A stretch of 64,000 bases of DNA from Piscinibacter gummiphilus. GTDB lineage: Bacteria > Pseudomonadota > Gammaproteobacteria > Burkholderiales > Burkholderiaceae_C. Shown piece by piece: positions 50,028 to 58,843 of this stretch; within the stretch, counting starts at the first letter, position 1; each line of letters starts with the position of its first letter. The stretch covers positions 6,262,001 to 6,326,000 of the forward strand of contig NZ_CP015118.1 in assembly GCF_002116905.1 (NCBI RefSeq), given 5' to 3'. Position numbers and translations under genes: made by a program. Below the pieces are notes generated by a model. The model was not told where the DNA came from. It ran no database searches and was given only the letters and a program-made list of their open reading frames with translations.

Positions 50028-51031
50028 AAGCGGTAGAAGGCCGTGAAGAGCAGGTCTTCACGCGCCCCGGCGAAGCCCACCTCGGCCATCACGCTCCACA
50101 TCTTGTTCAGCGTCCAGTTGGCCCCCACCAGCGCGTTCCAGCGGTGCTTGGGTTCCACGTGGATGCTGTAGCTCATGCTCGTGACGGGTGCGAGGGGCGT
50201 GCCCGCGGTGTCGAAGTCGGCCGTTCCCGTGATGTTGATGTCCGACTTCAGGTACGTGCCGCCCACGTACCACGTCAGCATGCCGCCCTCGCCCAGGTGC
50301 TGGTTGTAGCCGATGCGGGGCGCGATGTTCCAGGTCTTCGCGTTCGTGTCCGACATCGTCAGGTCGGAGATCACGTACGTGATGGGCAGCGCGAAGAACA
50401 GGTTGCGGTGCGCCCCCGCCACCGTGGCGCCAGCCCCGTAACTCTTGCCGTGGTACTTCGCATGGGCCGTGCCCTTGAGCGTGCGCGAGCACAGCTCGGG
50501 CTGCAGCGCGGGCGCGAGGTTGCAGCCGGGCACGCCGAGGTACTCCATCAGCCCCTTGCCGGACATCTCGATGTCGATCTCGCCCGTGCCCTGCGTGTAG
50601 CCGCCGATCGCGTACAGGTTGAGGAACGGGAACACCCACGCGCCGGCCTGCAGCTGGAACGACTGCGTCTTGATGTCCGCGCGCGGGAAGCTCACGAAGT
50701 CGGCGTTCGTCTTCGGGCCGCCGTTGAAGCCCACGGCCAGCGAGCTGAGCACCCGCTCCTCCCTGCCGAGGTACAGGGACGCGCCGATGTCGTAGGGATT
50801 GGGCAGGTCGATGCCGCGGTCGATGACCTTCTGCGCGAAGAAGGGCAGGGCGTGGTCCCATTGGGGACGGGGGGCGGGTGGAGCGGGGTCGCCACCCAGG
50901 TCGGGCAACTGGGGCCCCGTCATCGGCGGCACCACGCGCCCGCCGTAGGCGAGCTGGGTGCCCTGGGCCAGGGCGGAGGCCGAGAGTGCCAGGAGGCATC
51001 CGGCGACAGTGAGGTTGCGGGGAAACGGCAT
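50024..51031 (-). CDS. Outer-membrane beta-barrel protein
   Basis: The protein has 335 residues. A signal peptide (MPFPRNLTVAGCLLALSASALAQ) is followed by alternating strands ending in an aromatic residue (EVGFAGAREDLLFTAFYRF), the usual outer-membrane insertion signal. Internal strands include QSFQLQAGAWVFPFLNLYAIGGYTQG and GMLTWYVGGTYLKSDIN. A Cys pair lies at about 180-195. Function unknown; it may be a porin or adhesin-type barrel. GGAGGGAG lies upstream of the ATG at 51031. Its stop overlaps the displaced lhr-tail stop (CTAG), as in the ancestral convergent arrangement. Confidence 0.75.
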   Translation of the reverse strand: MPFPRNLTVAGCLLALSASALAQGTQLAYGGRVVPPMTGPQLPDLGGDPAPPAPRPQWDHALPFFAQKVIDRGIDLPNPYDIGASLYLGREERVLSSLAVGFNGGPKTNADFVSFPRADIKTQSFQLQAGAWVFPFLNLYAIGGYTQGTGEIDIEMSGKGLMEYLGVPGCNLAPALQPELCSRTLKGTAHAKYHGKSYGAGATVAGAHRNLFFALPITYVISDLTMSDTNAKTWNIAPRIGYNQHLGEGGMLTWYVGGTYLKSDINITGTADFDTAGTPLAPVTSMSYSIHVEPKHRWNALVGANWTLNKMWSVMAEVGFAGAREDLLFTAFYRF

Positions 51032-51073
51032 CGGCACGAAACTCCCTCCACCGCCACTCGAAGGATTCGGACC

Positions 51074-51541
51074 ATGCCGGATTCCCGCAGCAGTTGCCGC
51101 GCAGCATATCGCGCCACCTCCCGTTTCGGGGCCATGGCCCTGGCGGTGGGGCTGGCCACCGGGTGTTCCGCGTGGCGCCACACGCCCGAGCAGAAGATGG
51201 CGCACGAGCTGCAGGCGCTGCAGCAGGCCGTGCCGCAGCATGTGACCGACCCGGCCCGTGCGGCACGGTTGAGCGAGGCCATCCGCGGGCTCGACACCGA
51301 CCTCACCGAGTTTCGCCGCGAGTTCACCACGATGCGCGAGGACTTGCGTGCGGCCAATGCGCGGCCCGACGTCACCCGGCCCGAACTCGAGCAACTGATC
51401 GATGGCTACGACACGCGCCGCAAGGCCTTGCGCACGCGGGTGTTGGCCCGGCATGCCGAGATGATCGCGGCCACCACGGCCGACGAATGGGCGGCCCTCG
51501 CGAAACACGAACGCAAGGCGCTGAGCGCCGCGATGGAGTGA
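51074..51541 (+). CDS. Small lipoprotein with a helical body
   Basis: The protein has 155 residues. The signal and lipobox LATGC (Cys about 31) are followed by a long charged helical region (EAIRGLDTDLTEFRREFTTMREDLRAA). Likely membrane-anchored and periplasmic. It is divergent from the outer-membrane protein and four bases before the next gene, so it may open a small operon. No family recognised. Confidence 0.65.
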   Translation: MPDSRSSCRAAYRATSRFGAMALAVGLATGCSAWRHTPEQKMAHELQALQQAVPQHVTDPARAARLSEAIRGLDTDLTEFRREFTTMREDLRAANARPDVTRPELEQLIDGYDTRRKALRTRVLARHAEMIAATTADEWAALAKHERKALSAAME

Positions 51542-51545
51542 GCCC

Positions 51546-51965
51546 ATGCGCCGTCGCACCCAACGGGGACAGGCCTTGATCCTCATCTTCCTCGGCACCT
51601 TGCTGCTCGGCGGCGCCGCGGGCGGGGCCCACGGCCTCTTCAGCGCCCACCAGCGACACCAGCTGCGCAAACACATCGAAGCCACGGTGACCGATCCCGT
51701 GCGGCGCGAGGCGCTGGATTTCACGCTGGAGGCGATGGAGCGGGAGGCCAGGCATCGGGCGGCGGAGCAGGTTGCGCTCGAAAAAGAGCTGTTCGATGCG
51801 ATGGCGCGGCACGACACGGCACCGGCCGAGTTCGAACAGTTGACCGCGCGGGCCGATGCCGGCAACGCGGCATCCAATCGGACGATGCTGGGCCTTCGGT
51901 TCCAGCTTCGGGAGCAGTTGACCGACACACAATGGCGCAGTGCCTTCGTGCCTGGAACACCTTAG
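51546..51965 (+). CDS. Hypothetical single-pass membrane protein
   Basis: The protein has 139 residues. One membrane segment near the N-terminus (ALILIFLGTLLLGGAAGGAHGLF) is followed by a charged helical periplasmic or cytoplasmic part rich in Arg/Glu/Ala. It starts four bases after the lipoprotein stop and resembles it in helix pattern, so the two may interact. No family recognised. Confidence 0.6.
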   Translation: MRRRTQRGQALILIFLGTLLLGGAAGGAHGLFSAHQRHQLRKHIEATVTDPVRREALDFTLEAMEREARHRAAEQVALEKELFDAMARHDTAPAEFEQLTARADAGNAASNRTMLGLRFQLREQLTDTQWRSAFVPGTP

Positions 51966-51976
51966 GTCGCGTTCAC

Positions 51977-52252
51977 ATGACCACGTCATTCCTCGTGGCG
52001 TCCATCGGGACATTGATCGTCTATGCTCTGTGGATCTCGGTGATGGTCGTGAGCAGCCCGTTGCTCGAGCAGCATCAGAAGATCGTTCAACTTGTGCTTG
52101 TCTGGCTTTTGCCGCCACTCGGCACGATTGCCGTGCATCTCATCCACCGTGCCCAGCGCCAAGAGACACCTGGCCTTCGAGCTGCTGCAATGGAAGCGCA
52201 AGCAGACCAGGGTGTTTCGCCGAGAGACTTTGCCAACCCGAACTCTGACTGA
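51977..52252 (+). CDS. Small membrane protein (91 residues)
   Basis: Two hydrophobic segments (SFLVASIGTLIVYALWISVMVV and IVQLVLVWLLPPLGTIAVHLI) are joined by a short polar loop with a polar tail. This PLDc_N-like or DUF-type two-helix layout is common in small inner-membrane proteins. It lies 11 bases after the previous stop. No function assigned. Confidence 0.55.
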   Translation: MTTSFLVASIGTLIVYALWISVMVVSSPLLEQHQKIVQLVLVWLLPPLGTIAVHLIHRAQRQETPGLRAAAMEAQADQGVSPRDFANPNSD

Positions 52253-52262
52253 CCAAGGCAAC

Positions 52263-52544
52263 GTGAACATCACACCCACTCCCATCACCGCAGCGATCGC
52301 AGGACTCTTGGCCGGCCTGGTGATGCCGGTCCTCTGGACTCGGCTGGGTGGCGAAAGCCTCGCTCTGGTGGCGGCGTTCCTGCTGGTCGTTGCGCTGCCG
52401 GCACACGCATTCGTGGTGGGCTTCAGTCGTGGCGAGCCCGCCGCATCAAGGGCCTTGGACACCGCGTTGCTCAAACGCGTGGGTGCCTGGCTTTCCGCCG
52501 CCGTGGTCGCGATTGTCTTCGCCCACTTTTTCGTGGGTCAGTAG
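52263..52544 (+). CDS. Small membrane protein (93 residues, GTG start)
   Basis: Three hydrophobic segments (ITAAIAGLLAGLVMPVLW, LALVAAFLLVVALPAHAFVVGF, VGAWLSAAVVAIVFAHFFVG). The GTG at 52263 follows AAGG; no in-frame ATG is available upstream. It lies 10 bases after the previous stop, continuing the run of small membrane genes. No function assigned. Confidence 0.5.
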   Translation: MNITPTPITAAIAGLLAGLVMPVLWTRLGGESLALVAAFLLVVALPAHAFVVGFSRGEPAASRALDTALLKRVGAWLSAAVVAIVFAHFFVGQ

Positions 52545-52595
52545 CACCGATGGCCAGCCCATCCGCTCAAGTCCAACACCAGGCTCCGTAGGCTC

Positions 52596-52796
52596 ATGTC
52601 ACGTCTCCAGCGAGATCAGCGGATGGAAGGGAGGAGGGTGTTCGCCATTTCCTTGGTGGCACTGGCCGTTGGATTTCTGGCAGCTCTATTGCTTCCACCT
52701 CTCGTGCCCTTCATCGAGGTGGATCGGTGCTTGGACGCTGGAGGAATGTACGACAACGACGCTGGCGAATGCATCCACGCCGATGTGAAACGCTAG
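52596..52796 (+). CDS. Small membrane protein with a C-terminal Cys motif (66 residues)
   Basis: One hydrophobic segment (VFAISLVALAVGFLAALLLPPLVPFI) precedes CLDAGGMYDNDAGECIHADVK. This Cys-Leu-Asp-x-Gly-Gly tail occurs on small proteins of many beta- and gammaproteobacteria. An ATG at 52623 behind GGAGG is also possible, since the site GGGAGGAGG lies just after it; the longer form is reported. Confidence 0.5.
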   Translation: MSRLQRDQRMEGRRVFAISLVALAVGFLAALLLPPLVPFIEVDRCLDAGGMYDNDAGECIHADVKR

Positions 52797-52803
52797 GGGC
52801 GGC

Positions 52804-53259
52804 ATGCACATGAATGTGCTTCCGAACAAGGTGTGCCCCGTCGTGCTTCGTCGTTCGGGGGAGACCGTCGAGATACTTGCTTTCGTACATCCTCTCGCGG
52901 GTTGCCAGCTGGTGAAGGGAACGATCGAAGCCGGCGAAGAAACCACAGTGGCCGCGCTGCGCGAACTCGCGGAGGAGTCCGGCATCGTGGATGCGTCGGT
53001 CGCGCGCGTCATGGGCATCTGGCCCTCGGGTTTCGAGCAGCAAGTCTGGGCATTCGTGGAGTGCGTCCCGAGGTCACCGTTGCCGCAATCCTGGACGCAC
53101 GACGCACCGGACGATGGTGGGCGGACGTTTCGCTTCTTCTGGCATCCCCTGCATCAACAAGCAGATCCGGAAGGCTGGCATGTCGTCTTTCGAGAAGCGA
53201 TGCGATTCATTCAGGAAGCACATCGAGAGGGCGTCACGCGGCAAGACGGGCACCTCTGA
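52804..53259 (+). CDS. Nudix hydrolase
   Basis: The protein has 151 residues. The Nudix box is KGTIEAGEETTVAALRELAEESGI (about 38-61), with the metal-binding Glu pair in RELAEE. These enzymes cleave nucleoside diphosphates linked to another group. The substrate cannot be read. It lies seven bases after the previous small gene and ten bases from the convergent GMC gene. Confidence 0.88.
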   Translation: MHMNVLPNKVCPVVLRRSGETVEILAFVHPLAGCQLVKGTIEAGEETTVAALRELAEESGIVDASVARVMGIWPSGFEQQVWAFVECVPRSPLPQSWTHDAPDDGGRTFRFFWHPLHQQADPEGWHVVFREAMRFIQEAHREGVTRQDGHL

Positions 53260-53268
53260 TGTCGAAGG

Positions 53269-54873
53269 TCAGGCGCCTCCGGCCAGGATCATCTCAGCGG
53301 CCTTCTCCGCGATCATGATGACGGGCGCGTTCGTGTTGCCACCGACCAGGGTCGGCATCACCGACGCATCCACCACCCGCAATCCGTCGACCCCACGCAC
53401 ACGCAGCGACGGGTCCACCACCGCCTCGTCATCCACCCCCATGCGGCACGTCCCCACCGGGTGGTAGATGGTCTCGGCCCGCGCGTGGATCACCTCGCGC
53501 ACCTCGGCCTCGCTTTCCACGCCCTCGGTGAACAGGTCTCGCCCCAGGCGAGAACGGATGGCCGGCGCGTCGAGCAGGCGACGCGCGAGGTGGTAGCCCC
53601 CCACCATCTGCTCGATGTCGTCGGGATGGTCCAGGTACTTCGGATCGATGACGGGCGGCTCGCGCATGTCGCCGCCCGCCACGGTCACCGTGCCCCGGCT
53701 CTTCGGCCGCAGCACGCACACATGGCACGACAGCCCGTGGCGCAGGTGCAGCTTGCGGGCGTGGTCGTCGACCACGGCCATCACGACGTGCAGCTGCACC
53801 TCGGGCACCGGTGACTCGGGCGTGAGGCGCAGGAAGCCGCCGGCCTCGGCGAAATTGCTCGTGAAGCGGCCGCGGCGTTCGCGGCGGTAGCGGAACACGT
53901 CGCGCAGGGTCGGCAGCCAGCCCGGCGGCGTGAGGCCGAAGAGGGCGGTGTCGGGGACGTGGTGGCCGAAGGTGAAGTCGAGGTGGTCCTGCAGGTTGCG
54001 GCCCACGCCCGGGAGGTGGTGGCGCAGGCGGATGCCGGTCTTCTGCAGCATCGCGCCGTCGCCCACGCCGGAGACGAGCAGCAGCTGCGGGGTCTGCAGC
54101 GCGCCGCACGAGAGGATGGTCTCGCGGCGGGCCGTCACGGTGAACACCGAGCCCTTCTGTTCCACCTCGACGCCGGTGGCGCGCTTGCCGTCGAACAGCA
54201 CGCGCAGCGCATGGGTCTCGGGGAAGACCTGCAGGTTCGGGCGGTCGGCCAGCACGGGGTGCACGTAGGCACGCGCCGCGCTCCAGCGTTCGCCGTCCTT
54301 CTGCGTGACCTGGTACAGGCCGAAGCCTTCCTGCTCGGCGCCGTTGAAGTCGTCGGTGATCGGGAAGCCCGCCTGGCGCGCACCCTCGATGAGGTTGGCA
54401 TGCCACGGGTTGTCGGTGCGCAAGTCGGCGACGTTGAGCGGGCCGCCCTGGCCGTGGAACTCGTCGTGCAGGCGCTCGTTGTGTTCGGCCTTGCGGAAGT
54501 ACGGCAGCACGTCGTCCCAGGACCAGCCGGGGTTGCCGAGCGCGGCCCAGTGGTCGTAGTCGGACCGGTGGCCGCGGGTGTAGATCATCGCGTTGATGGC
54601 CGACGAGCCGCCGAGGGTCTTGCCACGCGGCTGGTAGGCGCGGCGGCCGTTGAGCCCGGGCTGCGGCACGGACTCGAAACACCAGTTGTGCAGCGGGCGC
54701 GGCAGGGTGGCCACGGCGCCGACGGGCACGCGCAGCAGCAGGCCGGTGCCGTCGCTACCGGCTTCCAGCAGGGCCACCGTGGTGGCCGGGTCGGCGCTCA
54801 GGCGGTTCGCCAGCACGCAGCCGGCCGAGCCGCCACCCACGATCACGTAGTCGAACTGCTGCAGGTCGGGCAC
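53269..54873 (-). CDS. GMC oxidoreductase (choline/alcohol dehydrogenase-like)
   Basis: The protein has 534 residues. FAD is bound by FDYVIVGGGSAGCVLANRLS. GKTLGGSSAINAMIYTRGH, ETILSCGALQTPQLLLVSGVG and the C-terminal YHPVGTCRMG...LRVVDASVMPTLVGGNTNAPVIMIAEK block with the catalytic His are all present. It should oxidise an alcohol to an aldehyde. BetA-like proteins act on choline, but sequence alone does not fix that here. No operon partner is evident. Confidence 0.94.
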   Translation of the reverse strand: MPDLQQFDYVIVGGGSAGCVLANRLSADPATTVALLEAGSDGTGLLLRVPVGAVATLPRPLHNWCFESVPQPGLNGRRAYQPRGKTLGGSSAINAMIYTRGHRSDYDHWAALGNPGWSWDDVLPYFRKAEHNERLHDEFHGQGGPLNVADLRTDNPWHANLIEGARQAGFPITDDFNGAEQEGFGLYQVTQKDGERWSAARAYVHPVLADRPNLQVFPETHALRVLFDGKRATGVEVEQKGSVFTVTARRETILSCGALQTPQLLLVSGVGDGAMLQKTGIRLRHHLPGVGRNLQDHLDFTFGHHVPDTALFGLTPPGWLPTLRDVFRYRRERRGRFTSNFAEAGGFLRLTPESPVPEVQLHVVMAVVDDHARKLHLRHGLSCHVCVLRPKSRGTVTVAGGDMREPPVIDPKYLDHPDDIEQMVGGYHLARRLLDAPAIRSRLGRDLFTEGVESEAEVREVIHARAETIYHPVGTCRMGVDDEAVVDPSLRVRGVDGLRVVDASVMPTLVGGNTNAPVIMIAEKAAEMILAGGA

Positions 54874-54935
54874 GCGGGCTCCGGGTCACGAGGATGGGGG
54901 ATGCTCGGCGTCCCGCCACGCCCTGTCAATCCGGT

Positions 54936-55346
54936 TCAGGCCGTGTAGTCGCCGGCGAGTTCGGGCTGGTACTCGAGTGCCGAGACGACGATGCCGTGCC
55001 CCCGGCCGTCCGGCGCCGACCACGACACGGTGGCGCCAACCCGCCGGCCCAGCAGCGCCGCACCCAGCGGTGACAGCACCGACACGTGGCCGGCCGCGGC
55101 ATCGGCCTCGTCGGGATAGGACAGCGTCAGCACCGAGGGCACGCCCGTTTTCACATCGGCGACCCGCACCCGCGAGTTCATCGTGACGACGTCGGGTGGC
55201 ACCTCACGGGGCATCACCGTGTGGGCGCCGTCGAGCAGCAGGTCGAGGGGGCCGCCGGCCGCCGCGGGCGTGCGGCGCACGAGGGTGGTCAGGCGGACGT
55301 GGTCGAGTTCGGAGAGCAGACGCTCGTCCGCGAGGAGGTGTTCCAT
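54936..55346 (-). CDS. rnk: Rnk/GreA-like nucleoside diphosphate kinase regulator
   Basis: The protein has 136 residues. A short helical N-terminus precedes a GreA C-terminal-like domain: VTMNSRVRVADVKTGVPSVLTLSYPDEADAAAGHVSVLSPLGAALLGRRVGATVSWSAPDG. Rnk proteins bind RNA polymerase near the secondary channel and lack the long GreA coiled coil. The length fits Rnk. The upstream gap (55347-55645, 299 bases) holds only a promoter-like TTTATAGAA stretch for the divergent hydrolase. Confidence 0.85.
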   Translation of the reverse strand: MEHLLADERLLSELDHVRLTTLVRRTPAAAGGPLDLLLDGAHTVMPREVPPDVVTMNSRVRVADVKTGVPSVLTLSYPDEADAAAGHVSVLSPLGAALLGRRVGATVSWSAPDGRGHGIVVSALEYQPELAGDYTA

Positions 55347-55645
55347 GGCATTCCAGTCGATCGGGAAAGGGGCGCGCGGGATCCGGTGGGCCCGGCGATC
55401 GATGGTTTGCGCAGTGAAGGAAACGTGTGGGGGTGGGGATCGCCGGGCTCAGGAATGTGCAACCGGCAGCGGGCGGTGCCGGCCGGTGGTGCACATCGAG
55501 GGGGCGGGTTGAAGCATGGAATCGATGATAACCGCACACCCCTCGGCGGCGGGGGATGACGTCCACCACCCGGAGGTGGTCAAATAATGCACACCCGTCC
55601 ACTTTATAGAACCACAGGGCGGTTTTCCCCGGAGAGAGACACACC

Positions 55646-56509
55646 ATGAGCTTCATCCACAAGGCCCTCGTGGCCCTGGCGCTGAGCCGCGCCCGCCGGA
55701 AGGCGCACCTCGTGCGCCGCACCGTGCGCCTCGACACCGGCGAGACCTACGTCTACCTCGACGGCGGCACCGGCCCCACGCTGCTGCTGCTGCACGGCTT
55801 CGGCGCCACCAAGGACAACTTCACCCGCGTGGCCGCGCTGCTCACGGGCAGCTACCGCGTCGTGGTGCCCGACCACCTGGGCTTCGGCGAGTCCGACAAG
55901 CCCGAGCACGCCGACTACTCGCCCGTCGCCCAGGCCCGCCGCTTGCGCACGTTCGTGCAGGCCCTGGGCCTCGGCGCCGTCGACCTGGGCGGCAACTCGA
56001 TGGGCGGGCACATCGCGATGACCTACGCCGCGCTGTACCCGGACGACGTGCGCAGCCTGTGGCTGATCGACGCGGGCGGCGTGTGGTCGGGGCCGCAGGG
56101 CGAGCTGCAGCAGCACCTGCAGCGCACGGGACGCAACCTGCTCGTCGCGTCCACGGAGGACGAGTTCGCCGAGGTCTTCCGGTTCGTCGTGCACAAGCCG
56201 CCGGTGGTGCCGAAGTCCATCATGAAGGTGCTGGCGCAGGCCCGCATCGCGAACCTCCCGCTCGAGCGGCGCATCTTCGCGCAGGCCTCGGCCGACTCGG
56301 TGGAGGACCGCGTGCGCGGCCTGCCGGTGCCCACGCTGATCGTCTGGGGGCAGGAGGACCGTGTGTTCCCGCCGGGCACGGCCGACGTGATCCACGCGCT
56401 GCTGCCCAACTCGGAGGTGGTGGTGCTGCCGGAGATCGGGCACCTGCCGATGTTCGAGGCGCCGGAGCGATGCGCGCAGGACTACAAGGCGTTCAGGGCC
56501 CGGCTCTGA
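55646..56509 (+). CDS. Alpha/beta hydrolase
   Basis: The protein has 287 residues. LLLLHGFGATKDNFTRVAALL forms the oxyanion turn. LGGNSMGGHIAMTYA carries the nucleophile Ser, PTLIVWGQEDRVFP the acid, and PEIGHLPMFEAPE the His. This layout matches MhpC/lipase-type hydrolases. GGAGAGAG precedes the ATG. The stop is one base from the convergent tgt stop. Substrate unknown. Confidence 0.92.
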   Translation: MSFIHKALVALALSRARRKAHLVRRTVRLDTGETYVYLDGGTGPTLLLLHGFGATKDNFTRVAALLTGSYRVVVPDHLGFGESDKPEHADYSPVAQARRLRTFVQALGLGAVDLGGNSMGGHIAMTYAALYPDDVRSLWLIDAGGVWSGPQGELQQHLQRTGRNLLVASTEDEFAEVFRFVVHKPPVVPKSIMKVLAQARIANLPLERRIFAQASADSVEDRVRGLPVPTLIVWGQEDRVFPPGTADVIHALLPNSEVVVLPEIGHLPMFEAPERCAQDYKAFRARL

Positions 56510-56510
56510 C

Positions 56511-57641
56511 CTATGTCGTGCCGCGCGCCCGGTCTGCCTTGAACTGCGCCACGAACTGCGGGAACGTGCCTGCGTCCAGCGCCTCACGCACCTCGCGCAT
56601 CAGGTTCACGTAGTAGTGCAGGTTGTGGATGCTCGCCAGCATGGGCGCGAGCATCTCGCCGCAGCGCTCCAGGTGGTGCAGGTACGCGCGGCTGAAGTGC
56701 TTGCACGTGTGGCACGTGCAGGTCTCGTCGACGGGGCGTTCGTCGGTGCGGAAGCGGCTGTTGCGCAGGCGCACGTCGCCGAAGCGGGTGAACAGGTGCG
56801 CGTTGCGGGCGTTGCGGGTGGGCATCACGCAGTCGAACATGTCGACGCCCGCGGCCACGCCTTCCACCAGGTCCTCCGGCGTGCCCACGCCCATCAGGTA
56901 GCGCGGCTTGTTCGCCGGCAACCGGTGCGGCGTGTGGGCGACGATGCGTTGCATCTCGGGCTTGGGTTCGCCCACGCTCACGCCGCCGATGGCGTAGCCC
57001 GGCAGGTCGAGGTCGACCAGGGCATTGAGGGACTCCTCGCGCAGGTGCTCGAACATGCCGCCCTGCACGATGCCGAAGAGGGCGTTCGGGTTCTCGTTGC
57101 GGTTGAACTCGTCGAGGCAGCGTTTCGCCCAGCGCAGGCTGAGTTCCATCGACACCCGCGCCTCGCGCTCGGTAGTCAGGTGGCCCTTGGTCTCGTACGG
57201 CGTGCATTCGTCGAACTGCATGACGATGTCGCTGTTGAGCGCCCGCTGGATCTGCATGCTGGTCTCGGGCGTGAGGAACAGCTTGTCGCCGTTGACCGGC
57301 GAGGCGAAGCGCACGCCTTCCTCGCTGATCTTGCGCATCTCGCCGAGGCTCCACACCTGGAAGCCGCCGCTGTCGGTCAGGATGGGCTTGTTCCAGCCCT
57401 CGAAGCGGTGCAGGCCGCCGAACTGGTTGAGCACGTCGATGCCCGGGCGCAGCCACAGGTGGAACGTGTTGCCGAGGATGATCTGGGCGCCCATCTCCTC
57501 GAGGGACGACGGCAGCACGCCCTTGACGGTGCCGTAGGTGCCCACCGGCATGAACACGGGCGTCTCGACGACGCCGTGGTTGAGGGTGAGGCGGCCGCGA
57601 CGGGCATGGCCGTCGGTCTGGAGGAGTTCGAACTGGAGCAT
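56511..57641 (-). CDS. tgt: Queuine tRNA-ribosyltransferase
   Basis: The 376-residue length is the usual one for bacterial Tgt, which swaps guanine-34 for preQ1 in four tRNAs. Key parts are DSGGFQVWSLGEM with a catalytic Asp, MQFDECTPYE, GIVQGGMFEHLR, PRYLMGVGTPEDLVEGVAAGVDMFDCVMPTR with the nucleophile Asp, and the zinc site CTCHTCKHFSRAYLHHL. The start at 57641 matches the usual MLQFELL-type N-terminus. Other queuosine genes are not in the window. Confidence 0.97.
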   Translation of the reverse strand: MLQFELLQTDGHARRGRLTLNHGVVETPVFMPVGTYGTVKGVLPSSLEEMGAQIILGNTFHLWLRPGIDVLNQFGGLHRFEGWNKPILTDSGGFQVWSLGEMRKISEEGVRFASPVNGDKLFLTPETSMQIQRALNSDIVMQFDECTPYETKGHLTTEREARVSMELSLRWAKRCLDEFNRNENPNALFGIVQGGMFEHLREESLNALVDLDLPGYAIGGVSVGEPKPEMQRIVAHTPHRLPANKPRYLMGVGTPEDLVEGVAAGVDMFDCVMPTRNARNAHLFTRFGDVRLRNSRFRTDERPVDETCTCHTCKHFSRAYLHHLERCGEMLAPMLASIHNLHYYVNLMREVREALDAGTFPQFVAQFKADRARGTT

Positions 57642-57695
57642 CCCGCGATTGTCGCAGCGCCGGCGGGTTCCGGCGAGGCGGTCAGGAAAGCGGGG

Positions 57696-58769
57696 TCAGA
57701 GGTCGCCCCAGACGTAGCCCACCCGGAACTCCCGCGAATGGGCCTCGTCGCCCAGCCGGTCGATGCCGAAGCCGAGCCGCCAGCCGGCCCAGTCGAGGGC
57801 CACGCCGAGGCGGCGTTCGTGGGTGTCGTACGCGGCGCCCACGTGGGCCTCGCCCACGCGCTGGCGTGCGGCCACCCGGGGCAGCACGCCGAAGCCGTCG
57901 ACGTAGTCAGCGCTCACGGCGAACTCGGTGTCGGGCGACAGGCGCCAGCCCACCCGCGCGTTGGCGATGCCCGGGACGGTGCGGTTGACCGTCTCCTGCG
58001 TGTAGCGGCCCTCGATCAGCGGCTTGTAGATCACGAAGCCGTCAGCGTCGATGGCCTGGGTGTTCGTCGACAGCACGGCCTCCTGCTGCGGCAGGCCGCG
58101 CCAGCGCATCCAGCCGGCGTTGCGCCAGCTCACCGCGGCGGACCAGTCGTCGCCGCGCCAGCGCAGGGCGCCGTCGGTCAGCAGCGCGAAGCCGCGGGCC
58201 GCGAAGTCCTGCTGGAACGGGAACTCGAGCCGGCTGTCGATGCGGCGGTAGCGCAGGTCGAACGCCCACTGGTTCAGCGCGGCGTCGTAGGCGGCCGGTC
58301 CGTCGAGCTGGAACTCGCGGTACTGGCCCAGCACCAGCGCCTGCAGGCCGAACATGGCCTGCCAGCCCCGGGCGATCTCGAAGGTGCGGCTCCATGCGGC
58401 CCCGCCCCCGGTGTAGCTCTGGTACTTCGCATGCACGTTCCACTGCTGCGAGGCGGTGGGCGTGCCCACGGCCTCGAGGGTTCGGGCGATGTCGAGCGCG
58501 TCGGCGGTGGACACGAGCGTCGCGTCCTGCCGCGCCAGCAGCGACCAGGTGTTCGCGCCGCGCTGCGTCGAGATGCGCAGTTCGTCGTGCATGTAGGCGA
58601 TGTTGCGACCCGACCGCGGCTGGAACTGGCCGGCGACGTCGTCGATGTCGAGCTGGTGCAGCGGCAGCGCGTCGGCGTGCCGCGACGAGGTGAGGTCGAC
58701 CTGCCAGCCCGCGGCGAATGCCGAAACGGGCAGGGCCAGCCCCAGGGAAAGGATGCAACGATGGATCAC
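57696..58769 (-). CDS. Exported envelope protein, likely beta-barrel
   Basis: The protein has 357 residues from a GTG at 58769 behind GGAACGCGAG. The signal is HRCILSLGLALPVSAFA. The mature part has many short alternating strands (RNIAYMHDELRIST, QWAFDLRYRRIDSRLEFPFQ, AHVGAAYDTHERRLGVALDW, GWRLGFGIDRLGD, FRVGYVWGDL), consistent with an outer-membrane barrel. Function unknown. An in-frame start at 58811 would add a polar extension before the signal and is less likely. Confidence 0.68.
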   Translation of the reverse strand: MIHRCILSLGLALPVSAFAAGWQVDLTSSRHADALPLHQLDIDDVAGQFQPRSGRNIAYMHDELRISTQRGANTWSLLARQDATLVSTADALDIARTLEAVGTPTASQQWNVHAKYQSYTGGGAAWSRTFEIARGWQAMFGLQALVLGQYREFQLDGPAAYDAALNQWAFDLRYRRIDSRLEFPFQQDFAARGFALLTDGALRWRGDDWSAAVSWRNAGWMRWRGLPQQEAVLSTNTQAIDADGFVIYKPLIEGRYTQETVNRTVPGIANARVGWRLSPDTEFAVSADYVDGFGVLPRVAARQRVGEAHVGAAYDTHERRLGVALDWAGWRLGFGIDRLGDEAHSREFRVGYVWGDL

Positions 58770-58782
58770 GGTCTCGCGTTCC

Positions 58783-58826
58783 GGGAAAAAACGGAAATGG
58801 CGGCCCGGCATCGCTGCCGGGCCGCC
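58783..58826 (-). terminator. Rho-independent terminator after the 791-residue lipoprotein gene
   Basis: On the minus strand, GGCGGCCCGGCA-GCGA-TGCCGGGCCGCC (58799-58826) is followed by CCATTTCCGTTTTTT. It separates the lipoprotein gene (stop at 58844) from the next gene downstream on the same strand. Confidence 0.8.
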
Positions 58827-58843
58827 AAGGGGTCACGCGTCGA

